A DNA stretch of 59,277 nucleotides, taken from contig VGDP01000019.1 in assembly GCA_016869675.1 (NCBI GenBank), positions 1-59,277 of the forward strand, given 5' to 3'. Under the pieces are notes generated by a model that saw only the letters and a program-made list of their open reading frames with translations, ran no database searches and was not told the origin of the DNA. This DNA comes from Alphaproteobacteria bacterium. GTDB taxonomy: Bacteria; Pseudomonadota; Alphaproteobacteria; SP197. A program made the position numbers and the translations under genes. This document shows positions 41,776 through 50,564 of this stretch, piece by piece. How positions within the stretch are numbered: the first letter of the stretch is position 1; every line of letters starts with the position of its first letter.

Positions 41776-42893
41776 GCGGGCTCGACGCCGTCGCCACGCC
41801 GGCGGTCGTCGTCTCGCGCGACCGGCTGGCGGCCAACATCGCGCGCGTGCAGGCGATCGCCGATGCCTACGGCGTGCGCTTGCGCCCGCACATCAAGACC
41901 CACAAGTGCCTGGAGGTCGCGCACGCCCAGCTGGCCGCCGGGGCGGTGGGCTTCACATGCTCCAAGACCGAGGAAGCCGCCGTGTTCATCGCCGACGGCG
42001 CGCCGTCGGTCACGGTCGCCTACCCCGTGGTCGATCCCGCCAAGGCTGCCGCGCTGATGGCGGCGGCGCGCGTGAGCGGGACCGCGCTCCGCTTCATCGC
42101 CGATGGCGACGCGGCGGTCGACGCGCTCGCCGACGCGGCGGCGCGCACGGGCGTCGCGGTCGGCGTCTTCATCAAGATCGACGTGGGCCTGCACCGTGTT
42201 GGGCTGGAGGAATCGGACCCGCGCCTAGTGCCACTGGCGCAGCGTATCGCGCGCGCGCGCGGTCTGAGCCTGGCAGGCATCCTTGCCCACGCCGGGCACG
42301 CCTACGGCGCCAGCAACGCCGCCGGCGTGCGCCAGGTCGCGCGCACCGAGGCCGCGCTGATGGCGCGCGCCAAGGCCCGGCTCGAGGCGGCCGGGCTCGC
42401 GGTGCCCGAGGTCTCGGTCGGCTCGACGCCCACGGTGCTCGCCTCGGACGCCTACGACGGCATCACCGAGATCCGGCCGGGAAACTACGTGTTCTTGGAC
42501 CTGACGCCGGTGCGCCTGGGTGTCGCCACGTTCGATCAGGTCGCGCTTCATGTTTTGGCCACAGTCGTCAGCGTCAATGACAGCCATGCGATCATCGACG
42601 CGGGCTCGAAGGTGCTGAGTTCCGATCTGGGCGCCCACGGTTCCGGCGCGGGCGGCTTCGGCCTGGCGTTCCGCCAGGGCGAGCCGTGGACCATGGCCGG
42701 CATGCGGGTGGCGCGGCTGTCCGAGGAGCACGGCTTCGTCGCCCATGGCGGACACCGTCCCCGGGTGGGCGAACGGCTGTGCGTCATCCCCAACCATTCG
42801 TGCCCCGTGGCCAACCTGGCCGAGACCCTGGTGGTGACCGACGGGGACCGATTCGAAACGTGGGGCGTCGCGGCGCGCGCCAAGGTGCACTGA
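41772..42893 (+). CDS. DSD1/D-threonine aldolase-like PLP enzyme
   Basis: A 373-residue alanine-racemase-fold enzyme. The PLP lysine lies in LRPHIKTHKCLEVAHAQL near residue 40; FIKIDVGLHRVG and LAHAGHAYGA follow; the C-terminal metal-binding part has VIPNHSCPVANLAE, where His and Cys bind zinc or another divalent ion in DSD1 and D-threonine aldolases. Reactions in this family are dehydration or retro-aldol cleavage of D-hydroxyamino acids. It is translationally coupled to the flavoprotein gene by ATGA. The enzyme appears whole. Confidence 0.9.
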   Translation: MSGLDAVATPAVVVSRDRLAANIARVQAIADAYGVRLRPHIKTHKCLEVAHAQLAAGAVGFTCSKTEEAAVFIADGAPSVTVAYPVVDPAKAAALMAAARVSGTALRFIADGDAAVDALADAAARTGVAVGVFIKIDVGLHRVGLEESDPRLVPLAQRIARARGLSLAGILAHAGHAYGASNAAGVRQVARTEAALMARAKARLEAAGLAVPEVSVGSTPTVLASDAYDGITEIRPGNYVFLDLTPVRLGVATFDQVALHVLATVVSVNDSHAIIDAGSKVLSSDLGAHGSGAGGFGLAFRQGEPWTMAGMRVARLSEEHGFVAHGGHRPRVGERLCVIPNHSCPVANLAETLVVTDGDRFETWGVAARAKVH

Positions 42894-43140
42894 CGCGCGC
42901 GGCTCTCGTCGTGCTCGCCCTCGTCCTCGGCACGACCAAGGCCCAGGCGCAGGAGTTCGACCTGCCCGCAGGCTTCGCCATCACCCAGGAACCGGTCGCG
43001 CGCGAGGGCATGACTTACCTGTTCACCGTGCAGCCGGCGGACGGAACGTTCGCCGGGCTCAGCGCGATCCGGCTCAGCCGCATCGACGCGCCGATCGATG
43101 ACGCGGACGAATGGCTGCGCGGGCGCCTCACGGCCGATGT
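42890..43140 (+). pseudogene. 5' fragment of an exported-protein gene
   Basis: The frame reads TRAALVVLALVLGTTKAQA, a plain signal peptide, then EFDLPAGFAITQEPVAREG, TYLFTVQPADGTFAGLSAIR and DADEWLRGRLTADVG, where it stops resembling a protein and runs into the Rieske fragment below. The start is uncertain: a CTG overlapping the previous stop, or a GTG at 42911. I do not recognise the family. The abrupt change of frame and character at about 43140 points to a deletion that removed its 3' part and the 5' part of the next gene. Confidence 0.6.
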
Positions 43141-43937
43141 GGGCGGCGCCCGAGATGGACCGCCATCCCGACTTCGACAAGACCAAGGTTGCGCTGACGC
43201 CGCGCCGCCACGAGACGTGGAACGGCTTCCTCTACGTCAACCTGGACGGCCGCGCCGTGCCGCTCGCCGATCGCCTGGCCGCTGTGACGCCCAGGCTCGC
43301 CGCCTACCAGCTCGACCGCTGGGTCACCGCGCGCTCGATCGACTGCGGCGAATACCCGTGGGACTGGAAGGTCATGCAGGACAACGGCGAGTGCTATCAC
43401 CACCTGGGCCTGCACACCGAGACCTTCGAGGTCGACTACCCCGGCCGCTGGAGCGAGACCTTCGAGAACGACGGCGACTTCACGCTGCTGTGGAGCCCCT
43501 CGCGGCCCGAGCGCCAGACCATCGGGGCCGACTGTCAGCGCTACGTGCCGGGCCTCGCGTTCCTGCCGCAGCCCGGGCTCGACGAGCGGCAGCGAACCTG
43601 CTTCCAGCTGCTTTACGTGCTGCCCAACTTCTTCATCTACCTGCAGCCCGACTTGGTCATGAACATGCGCGTCTTTCCGGTCGCGGCCGGGCGCATCCGG
43701 CTGATCGCCGACATGGTCGTGCGGCCAGAATCACGCGCCATGCCGGACTTCGCGGAGCGGCTCGAACGGGTGGTCGCGTTCTTCCACCGCTTCAACGAGG
43801 AGGACGTGGTGGCCAACGCCGCGATCCAGCGCAACCTGGCGCTGGCGGACGCGGTGGGCGGGCCACTCAGCCATCTGGAACACCACAACCGTCATGTCGC
43901 GCTGTGGGTCGTGCGTCGTTTGACCGGCGCGGCCTGA
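43141..43937 (+). pseudogene. 3' fragment of a Rieske ring-hydroxylating oxygenase alpha subunit
   Basis: About 265 codons of the catalytic domain of an aromatic ring-hydroxylating/choline-monooxygenase type alpha subunit. It begins inside the family sequence at APEMDRHPDFDK, then HETWNGFLYVNLDGRAVPLA, and the mononuclear iron site NGECYHHLGLHTETFEVDYP with its two histidines, and FFHRFNEEDVVANAAIQRN near the end. The whole N-terminal Rieske domain (two Cys, two His) is missing and no start codon belongs to it. The normal gene would be about 350-400 codons. The upstream sequence comes from a different gene, so this is a deletion remnant. Confidence 0.83.
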
Positions 43938-43940
43938 TTC

Positions 43941-45209
43941 CTAGCGCCGGAAGACGCCAACCAGTTCGACGTGCGGCGTGTGGCGGAACTGGTCGACGGG
44001 TGTGACGGCATCGAGCGCGTAGCCGCCGTCCACCAGCAGCCTTGTGTCGCGCGCGAAGGTTGCCGGGTTGCAGCTGATGGCGATCACCGTCGGCACGGCC
44101 GAGCGGGCGAGGGCTTCAGCCACGGCCGCCGCGCCGGCGCGCGGCGGATTCAACACCACCGCATCAACGCGGCGCAGCTCGGGCCCCTCGAGCGGCCGGC
44201 GCGCCAGATCGCGCGCTTCCCCCTCGACGCGTCCGGCCAACCCGGCGGCGGCGGCGGCGCGGGCCAGCGCGCGCGCATGCGCGGCGTCGCCCTCGACCGC
44301 GCGCACGCGCGCACGCGCCGCCAGGCGAAAGGTCCACGTGCCGACGCCGGCATAGAGGTCGGCCACGCGCTTCGCCGAGCCCAGCGCCCCCAGCACCAGT
44401 GCGCCGATCGCGTCCTCGGCGGCGGCGCTGGCCTGCAGGAACGCTCCGGGCGGCAGCGTCACCGGGACCCCGCCCAGGACGACCACGGGTGGGCGGCGCT
44501 CCGCCACGGGCTCGGGCGCCCCGTCACCCACTTGCCATGATAGACGCGCCAGGTCGTGCGTCGTGGCGAACGCGGCCAGGCGCGTGCGCGCCGCCAAGTC
44601 CAGCTCGGCCGGATGGTGCAGCACCAGGTCGACGCCGGTCGTCGTCTCCGTCGCGGTGGCTTCGCCCACGCCCGTCCACGCCGCGAGTTCGTTGGCCAGG
44701 GCGGCCAGAGGCTGTGTCAGCGCCAGCAAGGCGGGCTCGACGACGACGCAGCCGTCGAGCGCCACGACGGACCGCCCGAAGCGGGGGCGAAAGCCGACCC
44801 GACCGGCCCGGCCATCGCGCACCATGGCGAAGCGCACCCGCCGGCGCGGGCTTGCCGCGTCCACGAGCGGCGCGACGGCGACAGCGCAGAGCCCGCGCCG
44901 GGCGAGCGCCTCAACCACCAGGTCGCGCTTGAAGGCGGCGTAGCGGTCCAGCGCCAGGTGCTGCAGGGCGCAGCCGCCGCACGTGCCGAAGCGCGGGCAG
45001 GGTGGCACCGCGCGTCCGGGACCATCGGACAGGCGCGCGAGCACGCGCCCCTCGTGACCACCGGCGCGCGCGGCACCCAGGGCCACGCGAACCCGGTCGC
45101 GGGGCACGGTGAAGGGCACATAGACCGGCTTGCCGTCATGGCGCGCGATGCCGTCGCCGCCGGCACCCAGGCGCTCGATCGTGAGGCCGTCGACGACGAT
45201 GTCGGTCAA
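43941..45209 (-). CDS. RNA 5-methyluridine methyltransferase, RlmD/TrmA family
   Basis: A 422-residue SAM-dependent enzyme of the RumA/RlmD/TrmA group that methylates C5 of uridine in rRNA or tRNA. An N-terminal TRAM domain (VDGLTIERLGAGGDGIARHD, KPVYVPFTVPRDRV) is followed by the iron-sulfur cysteines in CPRFGTCGGCALQHLALDRY. The methylase domain has VADLYAGVGTWTFRLA, VVLNPPRAGAA, and the catalytic Cys in AISCNPATFARDT. Which base it modifies cannot be said. The gene is intact and converges on the Rieske fragment with three bases between. Confidence 0.9.
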   Translation of the reverse strand: MTDIVVDGLTIERLGAGGDGIARHDGKPVYVPFTVPRDRVRVALGAARAGGHEGRVLARLSDGPGRAVPPCPRFGTCGGCALQHLALDRYAAFKRDLVVEALARRGLCAVAVAPLVDAASPRRRVRFAMVRDGRAGRVGFRPRFGRSVVALDGCVVVEPALLALTQPLAALANELAAWTGVGEATATETTTGVDLVLHHPAELDLAARTRLAAFATTHDLARLSWQVGDGAPEPVAERRPPVVVLGGVPVTLPPGAFLQASAAAEDAIGALVLGALGSAKRVADLYAGVGTWTFRLAARARVRAVEGDAAHARALARAAAAAGLAGRVEGEARDLARRPLEGPELRRVDAVVLNPPRAGAAAVAEALARSAVPTVIAISCNPATFARDTRLLVDGGYALDAVTPVDQFRHTPHVELVGVFRR

Positions 45210-45213
45210 GGGA

Positions 45214-46164
45214 TCAGCCGAGCCGGCCGCGCACGAAGCGGTGGAATCGATCGGCGACCAGGGCCCGGATCGCGTCAGGCCACTGGAACCAGGTGCCGTT
45301 GGTGTTGACCTCGGTCACGTAAAGCGCGGCGCCCACCGGCAAGGCGTCGTAGACGGCGTAGCCGAGCCCCAGCTCGCGCGTGGCGCGCACCAGGCGGGTC
45401 GCGTGATCGCCCAGATCGACTAGGGCGAAATCGGCGGGTGTCAGCGGCCGATAGCGCATGTCCACGGCGTTGACGCGGTCGGGCGTGGCGATGCGTACGG
45501 CCGTGACCTCGTCGCCCATCACGTAGATGCGGTACTCGGCCTCGGCGGGCACGAAGTCCTGGATCAGCAGGGGTGCGCGGTTCGCCACCGCCTCGCCCGG
45601 CCCGAGAAGCCGGGCCGGGCTTTCCACCCCGCGACGGCCGGTCTCCGACAGGTATTTGCCGACCGCGGGGCGGCACGATGGTCCGCGGGTCGGCTCGTTG
45701 GTCGCCAGCGTCGCGGGCAGGCTCAGCCCGGCGCGCGCCAGGGCCACGCGTTGGACCAGCTTGTTGCACCCGGCACGCGCCTTCAACGGCTCATTGAGGC
45801 AGGCGCCGAAGCGGGGCAGCGCGGTTTCCAGGTATTCGGCGATCACCCGCCACTGCCGATGGTCGTAGTCGTCAGCGGTGGGCACGAGCGCCACGTCCTC
45901 GGGCTCGAACGACGCGGGGAAGTAGACGAAGAGGCACGTCGCGCGCAGTTCCACCGCGCCGCACGCGTCCTGGGCGACGACGCAGCGTTCGTCGTCGATG
46001 ACGACGCGCGTCGAGGGATCGAGAAACCGGAGCGTGGCGACCCGAAGCTCGGGGTAGCGACGGGCGAACGCCGCCGTTTCCACATAGTCGCCGACCACGG
46101 TCCGGATGCCGCGCAAGGCCGGGTTGGACACCATGAACACCACGTCGAAGGCTTCGCCGCGCAT
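45214..46164 (-). CDS. ATP-grasp family ligase of unknown substrate
   Basis: A 316-residue protein with the ATP-grasp layout: an N-terminal domain (DVVFMVSNPALRGIRTVVGD), a lysine in LQRVALAR-type context at the domain border, the ATP-binding VGKYLSETGRRGVESP, PLLIQDFVPAEAEYRIYVMG, and the metal-binding end GAALYVTEVNTNGTWFQW. This resembles RimK/MvdD-like enzymes that form amide or ester bonds. I find no short precursor peptide nearby that would mark a graspetide locus, so the substrate may be a protein end or a small molecule. It starts four bases after the methyltransferase on the same strand. Confidence 0.8.
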   Translation of the reverse strand: MRGEAFDVVFMVSNPALRGIRTVVGDYVETAAFARRYPELRVATLRFLDPSTRVVIDDERCVVAQDACGAVELRATCLFVYFPASFEPEDVALVPTADDYDHRQWRVIAEYLETALPRFGACLNEPLKARAGCNKLVQRVALARAGLSLPATLATNEPTRGPSCRPAVGKYLSETGRRGVESPARLLGPGEAVANRAPLLIQDFVPAEAEYRIYVMGDEVTAVRIATPDRVNAVDMRYRPLTPADFALVDLGDHATRLVRATRELGLGYAVYDALPVGAALYVTEVNTNGTWFQWPDAIRALVADRFHRFVRGRLG

Positions 46165-46271
46165 GACCGCAATCCTCGTATCCCGCGCTTCTCTAAGACG
46201 CCGCGCGGCCGGTGCAAAGGACTTTCGATCGCTGGCTTGGCGGCGGCCCTGCCGTCGTCCATGCTGCGGCC

Positions 46272-47696
46272 ATGACCGCGCCCGTCATCGTCTGGTTCCG
46301 CGACGATCTGCGCCTCGCCGACAACCCGGCGCTTCATGCCGCGGCCGCCTCGGGCCGCCCCGTGGTGCCGGTGTTCGTGTGGGACGACGACCCGCCGGAC
46401 GGCCGCACGCCTGGCGCGGCGGCGCGCTGGTGGCTGCACGGCAGCCTGGCCGCGCTCGACGCGGGGCTCGGTGGCCGGCTCGTGCGGCGGCGCGGTCGGG
46501 CGGACGCGGTGATCCCCGACCTCGCCGCCACGCTCGGCGCCACGGTGGTCCACTGGAACCGGGCGATCGTGCCGTGCGACGTCGATCGGGACGAAGCGCT
46601 CGTTCGCCGTCTGGCCGCGCTGGGCGTCACGGCCGCGGTTGGCGCGCCCGATACACTCCATCCGCCGGGCCAAGTGCGCACCCGGTCCGGCGGCGCGTTC
46701 CGGGTCTTCACGCCGTTCTGGGCGGTGTGTCGGGCGCAGGGCGCGCCGGCGCGTCCCCTGCCGTCGCCCGCGCGCCTGTCGTTCGCTCCGGACGCCGTGG
46801 CCGGCCTGCGGCTCGACGACCTGAACCTGCGACCCAGTACACCCGACTGGGCCAGCGGGCTGCACGCCGCGTGGACGCCCGGCGAGGCAGCGGCCCAGGC
46901 CGATCTCGCGGGGTTCGTCGAGGGCGCCCTGGCCGACTACGCGGTGGTGCGCGACCGGCCGGACCAACGCGGAACGTCGCGTCTGTCGCCACGCTTGCGG
47001 TTCGGCGAACTCAGCCCCCGCCAAGTCTGGCACGCCACGGCGACTGCCGGCGACGGTGCGGGCGTCGAGGTGCATCTGCGACAGCTTGGCTGGCGCGAGT
47101 TCGCCTACCATCTGCTTGGCCAGGCTCCCGACATGGCGCGCGTTCCCTTGAAGGCGTCGTTCGCGGCGTTCCCATGGCGTGCGGACGCCGCCGCGTTCCG
47201 GGCCTGGCGGCGCGGACGCACCGGCTACCCCCTGGTCGACGCCGGTCTGCGCGAGCTGTGGTCGACCGGATGGATGCACAACCGCGCGCGCATGGTTGCC
47301 GCCTCGTTCCTAATCAAGCACCTACTGCTGCCTTGGCAGGACGGCGAGGCCTGGTTCTGGGACACCTTGGTCGACGCCGATCCGGCCAACAACCCGGTGG
47401 GCTGGCAGTGGGTCGCGGGCTCGGGCGCCGACGCGGCGCCCTTCTTCCGTGTGTTCAATCCGGCGCGCCAGGCCGAGACGCACGACCCCGACGGGACCTA
47501 CACCCGACGGTGGGTTCCGGAGCTCGCGCGACTGCCCGTAGCGCTGCTGCACCGACCGTGGACGGCTGGCCCGCTCGAATTGGCCGCCGCGGGCGTACGG
47601 CTCGGCGTCGACTATCCGTTCCCTCTGGTCGATCACGCCGCCGCACGGGCCCGGGCGCTCGACGCGTACGCCCGTCTCGGACGCGCTTGCGGCTAG
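46272..47696 (+). CDS. phr: Deoxyribodipyrimidine photolyase (class I)
   Basis: A 474-residue DNA photolyase that splits UV-made pyrimidine dimers with blue light. The antenna domain opens VIVWFRDDLRLADNPAL; the FAD domain has GTSRLSPRLRFGELSPRQVW, YPLVDAGLRELWSTGWMHNR, and DADPANNPVGWQWVAGSGAD with FRVFNPARQAETHDPDG. Length and order are those of class I CPD photolyases. The ATG at 46272 is chosen by the family start; the open frame runs 20 codons further up. A working photolyase suggests life with exposure to light. Confidence 0.93.
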   Translation: MTAPVIVWFRDDLRLADNPALHAAAASGRPVVPVFVWDDDPPDGRTPGAAARWWLHGSLAALDAGLGGRLVRRRGRADAVIPDLAATLGATVVHWNRAIVPCDVDRDEALVRRLAALGVTAAVGAPDTLHPPGQVRTRSGGAFRVFTPFWAVCRAQGAPARPLPSPARLSFAPDAVAGLRLDDLNLRPSTPDWASGLHAAWTPGEAAAQADLAGFVEGALADYAVVRDRPDQRGTSRLSPRLRFGELSPRQVWHATATAGDGAGVEVHLRQLGWREFAYHLLGQAPDMARVPLKASFAAFPWRADAAAFRAWRRGRTGYPLVDAGLRELWSTGWMHNRARMVAASFLIKHLLLPWQDGEAWFWDTLVDADPANNPVGWQWVAGSGADAAPFFRVFNPARQAETHDPDGTYTRRWVPELARLPVALLHRPWTAGPLELAAAGVRLGVDYPFPLVDHAAARARALDAYARLGRACG

Positions 47697-47723
47697 GGAG
47701 CGATCGCAGTATCAAGCGCGCCG

Positions 47724-48521
47724 ATGCCGTTCGCGCCCGCGCCTTACACCCTGGGACGTGTCAACGCGCGCGGGCTGCTTACCCTGCTGCGCTACGAAAC
47801 GGCGCGCTGGCTTCGCTCGCCCTTCGGCTATGTCATTGCGCCGGTGCTGAACACGCTGATGCTGTTCACCGTGTTCCGCCTGGCGTTGCCGGTGGACATT
47901 GCCGGCATCGGCGGCGTGCCGATCACCGGCTTCGTGGTGCCGGGCCTCGTGATGATGGCGGTGCTGCACGCCGCGTTCGAGACGACGGCGTGGTCGATCA
48001 TCGACCTGAAAATCCGCGGCACCATCGTCGATCTGCTGATGCCGCCGCTGGTTACCGCCGAGCTCCTGGTCGCCTTCGCGCTGAACGGCGCGGCGCGTGG
48101 CCTGCTGGTCGGCGCGCTGGTGCTGGGCGCCATGGCGCCCTTCGCCGAGCTCGGCCCGATCGATGTCCCGGCGGCGCTGGGCTTCGCCGGTGGCGGCGCG
48201 CTGGCGCTGGCACTGGCCGGCATCGTCGTCGGCATCGAGGCGCGCAAGTTCGACCACGTGGCGACCGTCGACAACTTCGCGGTCGTGCCGCTGGCGTTCC
48301 TGGCCGGCACGTTCTACGCGATCGACGACTTGGCCGAGCCGTGGCACACGCTGAGCGCCGCCAACCCCCTGGCCCACATGGTGACCGGGTTGCGCGCGTC
48401 CATGATCACGGCGCGATCCGACGATCCGCTGCTGGGCGTGGCGGGCGTGGCGGCGGCCGTCGTGGTGCTCGGTCTCGCGGCCTGGCACCGGCTCGCCTAC
48501 AGTGCCAAGCTCAGGCCATGA
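47724..48521 (+). CDS. ABC-2 type transporter permease
   Basis: A 265-residue membrane protein with six hydrophobic segments. Family phrases: LTLLRYETARWLRSPFGYVI, LVMMAVLHAAFETTAWSI, and LAFLAGTFYAIDDLAEPWH before the last loop (NPLAHMVTGLRASM). ABC-2 permeases export polysaccharides, lipids or drugs with a separate ATPase. None is found on either side, so this permease is an orphan here; the partner may be elsewhere or lost. It begins 27 bases after the photolyase gene and nothing overlaps it. Confidence 0.87.
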   Translation: MPFAPAPYTLGRVNARGLLTLLRYETARWLRSPFGYVIAPVLNTLMLFTVFRLALPVDIAGIGGVPITGFVVPGLVMMAVLHAAFETTAWSIIDLKIRGTIVDLLMPPLVTAELLVAFALNGAARGLLVGALVLGAMAPFAELGPIDVPAALGFAGGGALALALAGIVVGIEARKFDHVATVDNFAVVPLAFLAGTFYAIDDLAEPWHTLSAANPLAHMVTGLRASMITARSDDPLLGVAGVAAAVVVLGLAAWHRLAYSAKLRP

Positions 48522-48537
48522 CCCTGTGGACGACACC

Positions 48538-49197
48538 ATGGCGGACGTGGACTGGTTCGTCAGCGATACGCTCGACGCCGCGGCGCTGATCGGCGCGCTC
48601 GAGGCGGAGGGTGCCGTCTCACACCCGCTGCTGGCCGAGCCGGCGCGTCGGCGCCTGCTCGCCGCGGCCGAGGCCGTCGCGTATCGTCCGGGGCGTTCGA
48701 CGGTTGGGTCGGGCGCCGCGATCGTGCGTCAGGAACTGGAGTGGTCCGACGACTTTGGCGCTGCGGGCCCGTTCCACGACCTAACGGCGCGCTATCAGGC
48801 CCTGTGGGACCGGGCGCTGGCGGCGCTGCCGCGCTATCCGTTCGCGACGCCGCTTACCTTCAACGAGATGATGCTGACGCGATACCGACCCGGCTGGCTC
48901 GGCATCACGCCACACCGCGACCACGCCAGCTACATCAACCTGGTGGCGCTGATCGTGCTGGCCGGCGAAGGGCGGTTCTGCGTGACGGCCGACCGGTCGG
49001 GCCGCGAGGCACGATCCGTGGATGGCGCGCCCGGCCGCGTCATTCTGATGCGGGCGCCCGGCTTCCTGGGCAACGACGTGCGGCCGTTCCATTCCGTCGC
49101 CGACATCGCGGCGACGCGCATCGTCTTCGGGCTGCGCCACGAACACCCGCCGGGCGCGCGGCTGGAGCGCGCCGCGCGCTTCGTCCACCGCGCCTGA
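48538..49197 (+). CDS. 2-oxoglutarate/Fe(II) dioxygenase-like protein
   Basis: A 219-residue protein with the facial-triad pattern of Fe(II)/2OG oxygenases: H-x-D in GITPHRDHASYINLVALIVL, and a distal His with an Arg downstream in DVRPFHSVADIAATRIVFGL. The MLTRYRPGWLGITPHRD line is typical of AlkB/prolyl-hydroxylase-like small dioxygenases. Substrate unknown. The start at 48538 is chosen because the sequence MADVDWF begins the folded part; the previous gene overlaps the open frame upstream. No partner gene is evident. Confidence 0.8.
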   Translation: MADVDWFVSDTLDAAALIGALEAEGAVSHPLLAEPARRRLLAAAEAVAYRPGRSTVGSGAAIVRQELEWSDDFGAAGPFHDLTARYQALWDRALAALPRYPFATPLTFNEMMLTRYRPGWLGITPHRDHASYINLVALIVLAGEGRFCVTADRSGREARSVDGAPGRVILMRAPGFLGNDVRPFHSVADIAATRIVFGLRHEHPPGARLERAARFVHRA

Positions 49198-49234
49198 CGC
49201 GAAGGCCGCGGCCCCGCGTCAGGCGTGGGCCGCG

Positions 49235-49723
49235 CTACTTCTTCGGAGATGCCTCGCTCTTGACCGCCCCCTGCAGTTCCTTGATGCAGTTGTTCGCGCG
49301 CTTGTTGATAATGTCGAAGGCCTCGGTGTTGACGCGCGCAACCAATTCGGCAAGTTCGCGCAGGCTGTCCATGCCGCGCTCGAAGGCGTGGCGGTTGGCC
49401 TTGAGCTGCGACGCCGCCTGGTCTTGCGGCGACGCCGCGCGACCCAGATCACGGTAGGACGACAGCATTTCCTCGGCGATGTCGTGGAACAGCTGCGCTT
49501 GGCGCTGCGCCGAGGCCTGCACGCAATCGAAGGCCAGCTGGCAGACCGAGGTCAGTGCCTCGACGTTGCGCCGCTGCGCCGCCGCCATGGTCTCGGCGTC
49601 GACCTGGGGCATTGAGGGCATGCGGAACGCGGCCGAGGCGGCCGATGGGTCGAACCCAGGGGCGGACGAACGCGGCGCCGCCTGGGCGGACGCGGATTGG
49701 GTGGGCCTTCTGGTGCTGGACAT
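49235..49723 (-). CDS. Phasin-family protein (first of two)
   Basis: A 162-residue phasin. The N-terminal 40 residues are Ser/Ala/Pro-rich; the rest is long amphipathic helix with the phasin pattern QRRNVEALTSVCQLAFDCVQ, FHDIAEEMLSSYRDLG and RELAELVARVNTEAFDIINK. Phasins coat polyhydroxyalkanoate granules. GGAGGAGG lies just ahead of the ATG. It is preceded by an unusually AT-rich gap that probably holds its promoter, and by a second, related phasin gene on the same strand. With bdhA nearby it belongs to a polyhydroxybutyrate locus. Confidence 0.88.
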   Translation of the reverse strand: MSSTRRPTQSASAQAAPRSSAPGFDPSAASAAFRMPSMPQVDAETMAAAQRRNVEALTSVCQLAFDCVQASAQRQAQLFHDIAEEMLSSYRDLGRAASPQDQAASQLKANRHAFERGMDSLRELAELVARVNTEAFDIINKRANNCIKELQGAVKSEASPKK

Positions 49724-49829
49724 GCGTATCCTCCTCCGAGTGTGTATCCTGGGCAGCCGGACCGGGCCGATGGGGGCCGCTGCGCGGTCGCGTCGCACGC
49801 AGCCGTCACGGGATCACAGCGTCTACGAT

Positions 49830-49940
49830 CCATTTTAGGAATTTACCACAAGCACCACGAGAATCTCCACAAGATTCCTGAAGTCTTTGATGCACTGCGC
49901 CATAAAGAAAAAAATAACGATATGAAAAGATTAGGTGTCG
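49830..49940. other. AT-rich intergenic island between the phasin genes
   Basis: The 384-base gap between the two phasin genes contains about 110 bases far richer in A and T than anything else in the window (for example a run GAAAAAAATAACGATATGAA). It includes a small inverted repeat GAATC-N7-GATTC and, close by, TGCACTGCG, which is reminiscent of the TGC/GCA-rich sites of the PhaR regulator of phasin genes, though it does not match a full consensus. The most likely content is the promoter of the downstream phasin. No gene is seen; foreign DNA is the alternative. Confidence 0.55.
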
Positions 49941-50107
49941 AATCATCCAGGGTAGATTCGCGTCTGTCGCCCGATTGGCAACGGGATCCCCCAGCTGGAG
50001 CGGTACCGCGCCGTATTGACGGCGATACTGCACCGGCGGGGACTTGGACGCGGGCCGACGGCGCCGGAGCCGTCGGGCGCGGGTGAAGCGGCGGGTTGCC
50101 GCAGCGC

Positions 50108-50533
50108 TCAGCCCCTGCCGTTCGGCTTCATCGCGGCGGCCCAGGTGTTCAGTTCGTCCAGGCAGGTCTTGGTGCGCTGGCCCACGACTTCCATCGCCTC
50201 GCCGTTCGACTTGGCGATCAGATCGGCGATTTCGCGCATGGTCTCGCCGCCGCGGCTGAACAGTACACGCTGCGCCGCCATGCCGTCGGCGCCACCGTTG
50301 CCGGCGGCACCGCGCGCCGCGGCGAACAACTGGTCGAGCGTCTCGGCCAGCAGCGCCGACTGACGCCGCGCCGTCTCGTGGATGCTGTCGAGCACCAGCA
50401 TGCAAACGGTGGACAGCATCTCCATGTTCTTGCGTTGCGCCTCGGTGACCGCCTGCAGATCCATGGGCGGCGCGGTCAGGCTGGCCATCATGCGGCTGAC
50501 GTCCGGGGTGAGCCAGGGAAACTGCGAATTCAT
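50108..50533 (-). CDS. Phasin-family protein (second of two)
   Basis: A 141-residue phasin, related to its downstream neighbour: EAQRKNMEMLSTVCMLVLDS, ETARRQSALLAETLDQLFAA, and ETMREIADLIAKSNGEAMEV align with the same helices there. It lacks the long Ser/Ala/Pro N terminus. AAGGA precedes the ATG. It lies 31 bases after the end of the broken cyclase gene, so it was probably the next gene of the bdhA-patatin-cyclase string. The pair looks like an old tandem duplication. Confidence 0.86.
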   Translation of the reverse strand: MNSQFPWLTPDVSRMMASLTAPPMDLQAVTEAQRKNMEMLSTVCMLVLDSIHETARRQSALLAETLDQLFAAARGAAGNGGADGMAAQRVLFSRGGETMREIADLIAKSNGEAMEVVGQRTKTCLDELNTWAAAMKPNGRG

Positions 50534-50564
50534 GATCGTGGTCCTTGTCTTCGGCGTGGCGGGT

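Noticed and set aside
45214-46164. Graspetide (microviridin-like) biosynthesis locus
   Set aside because: No short precursor peptide or transporter lies nearby.
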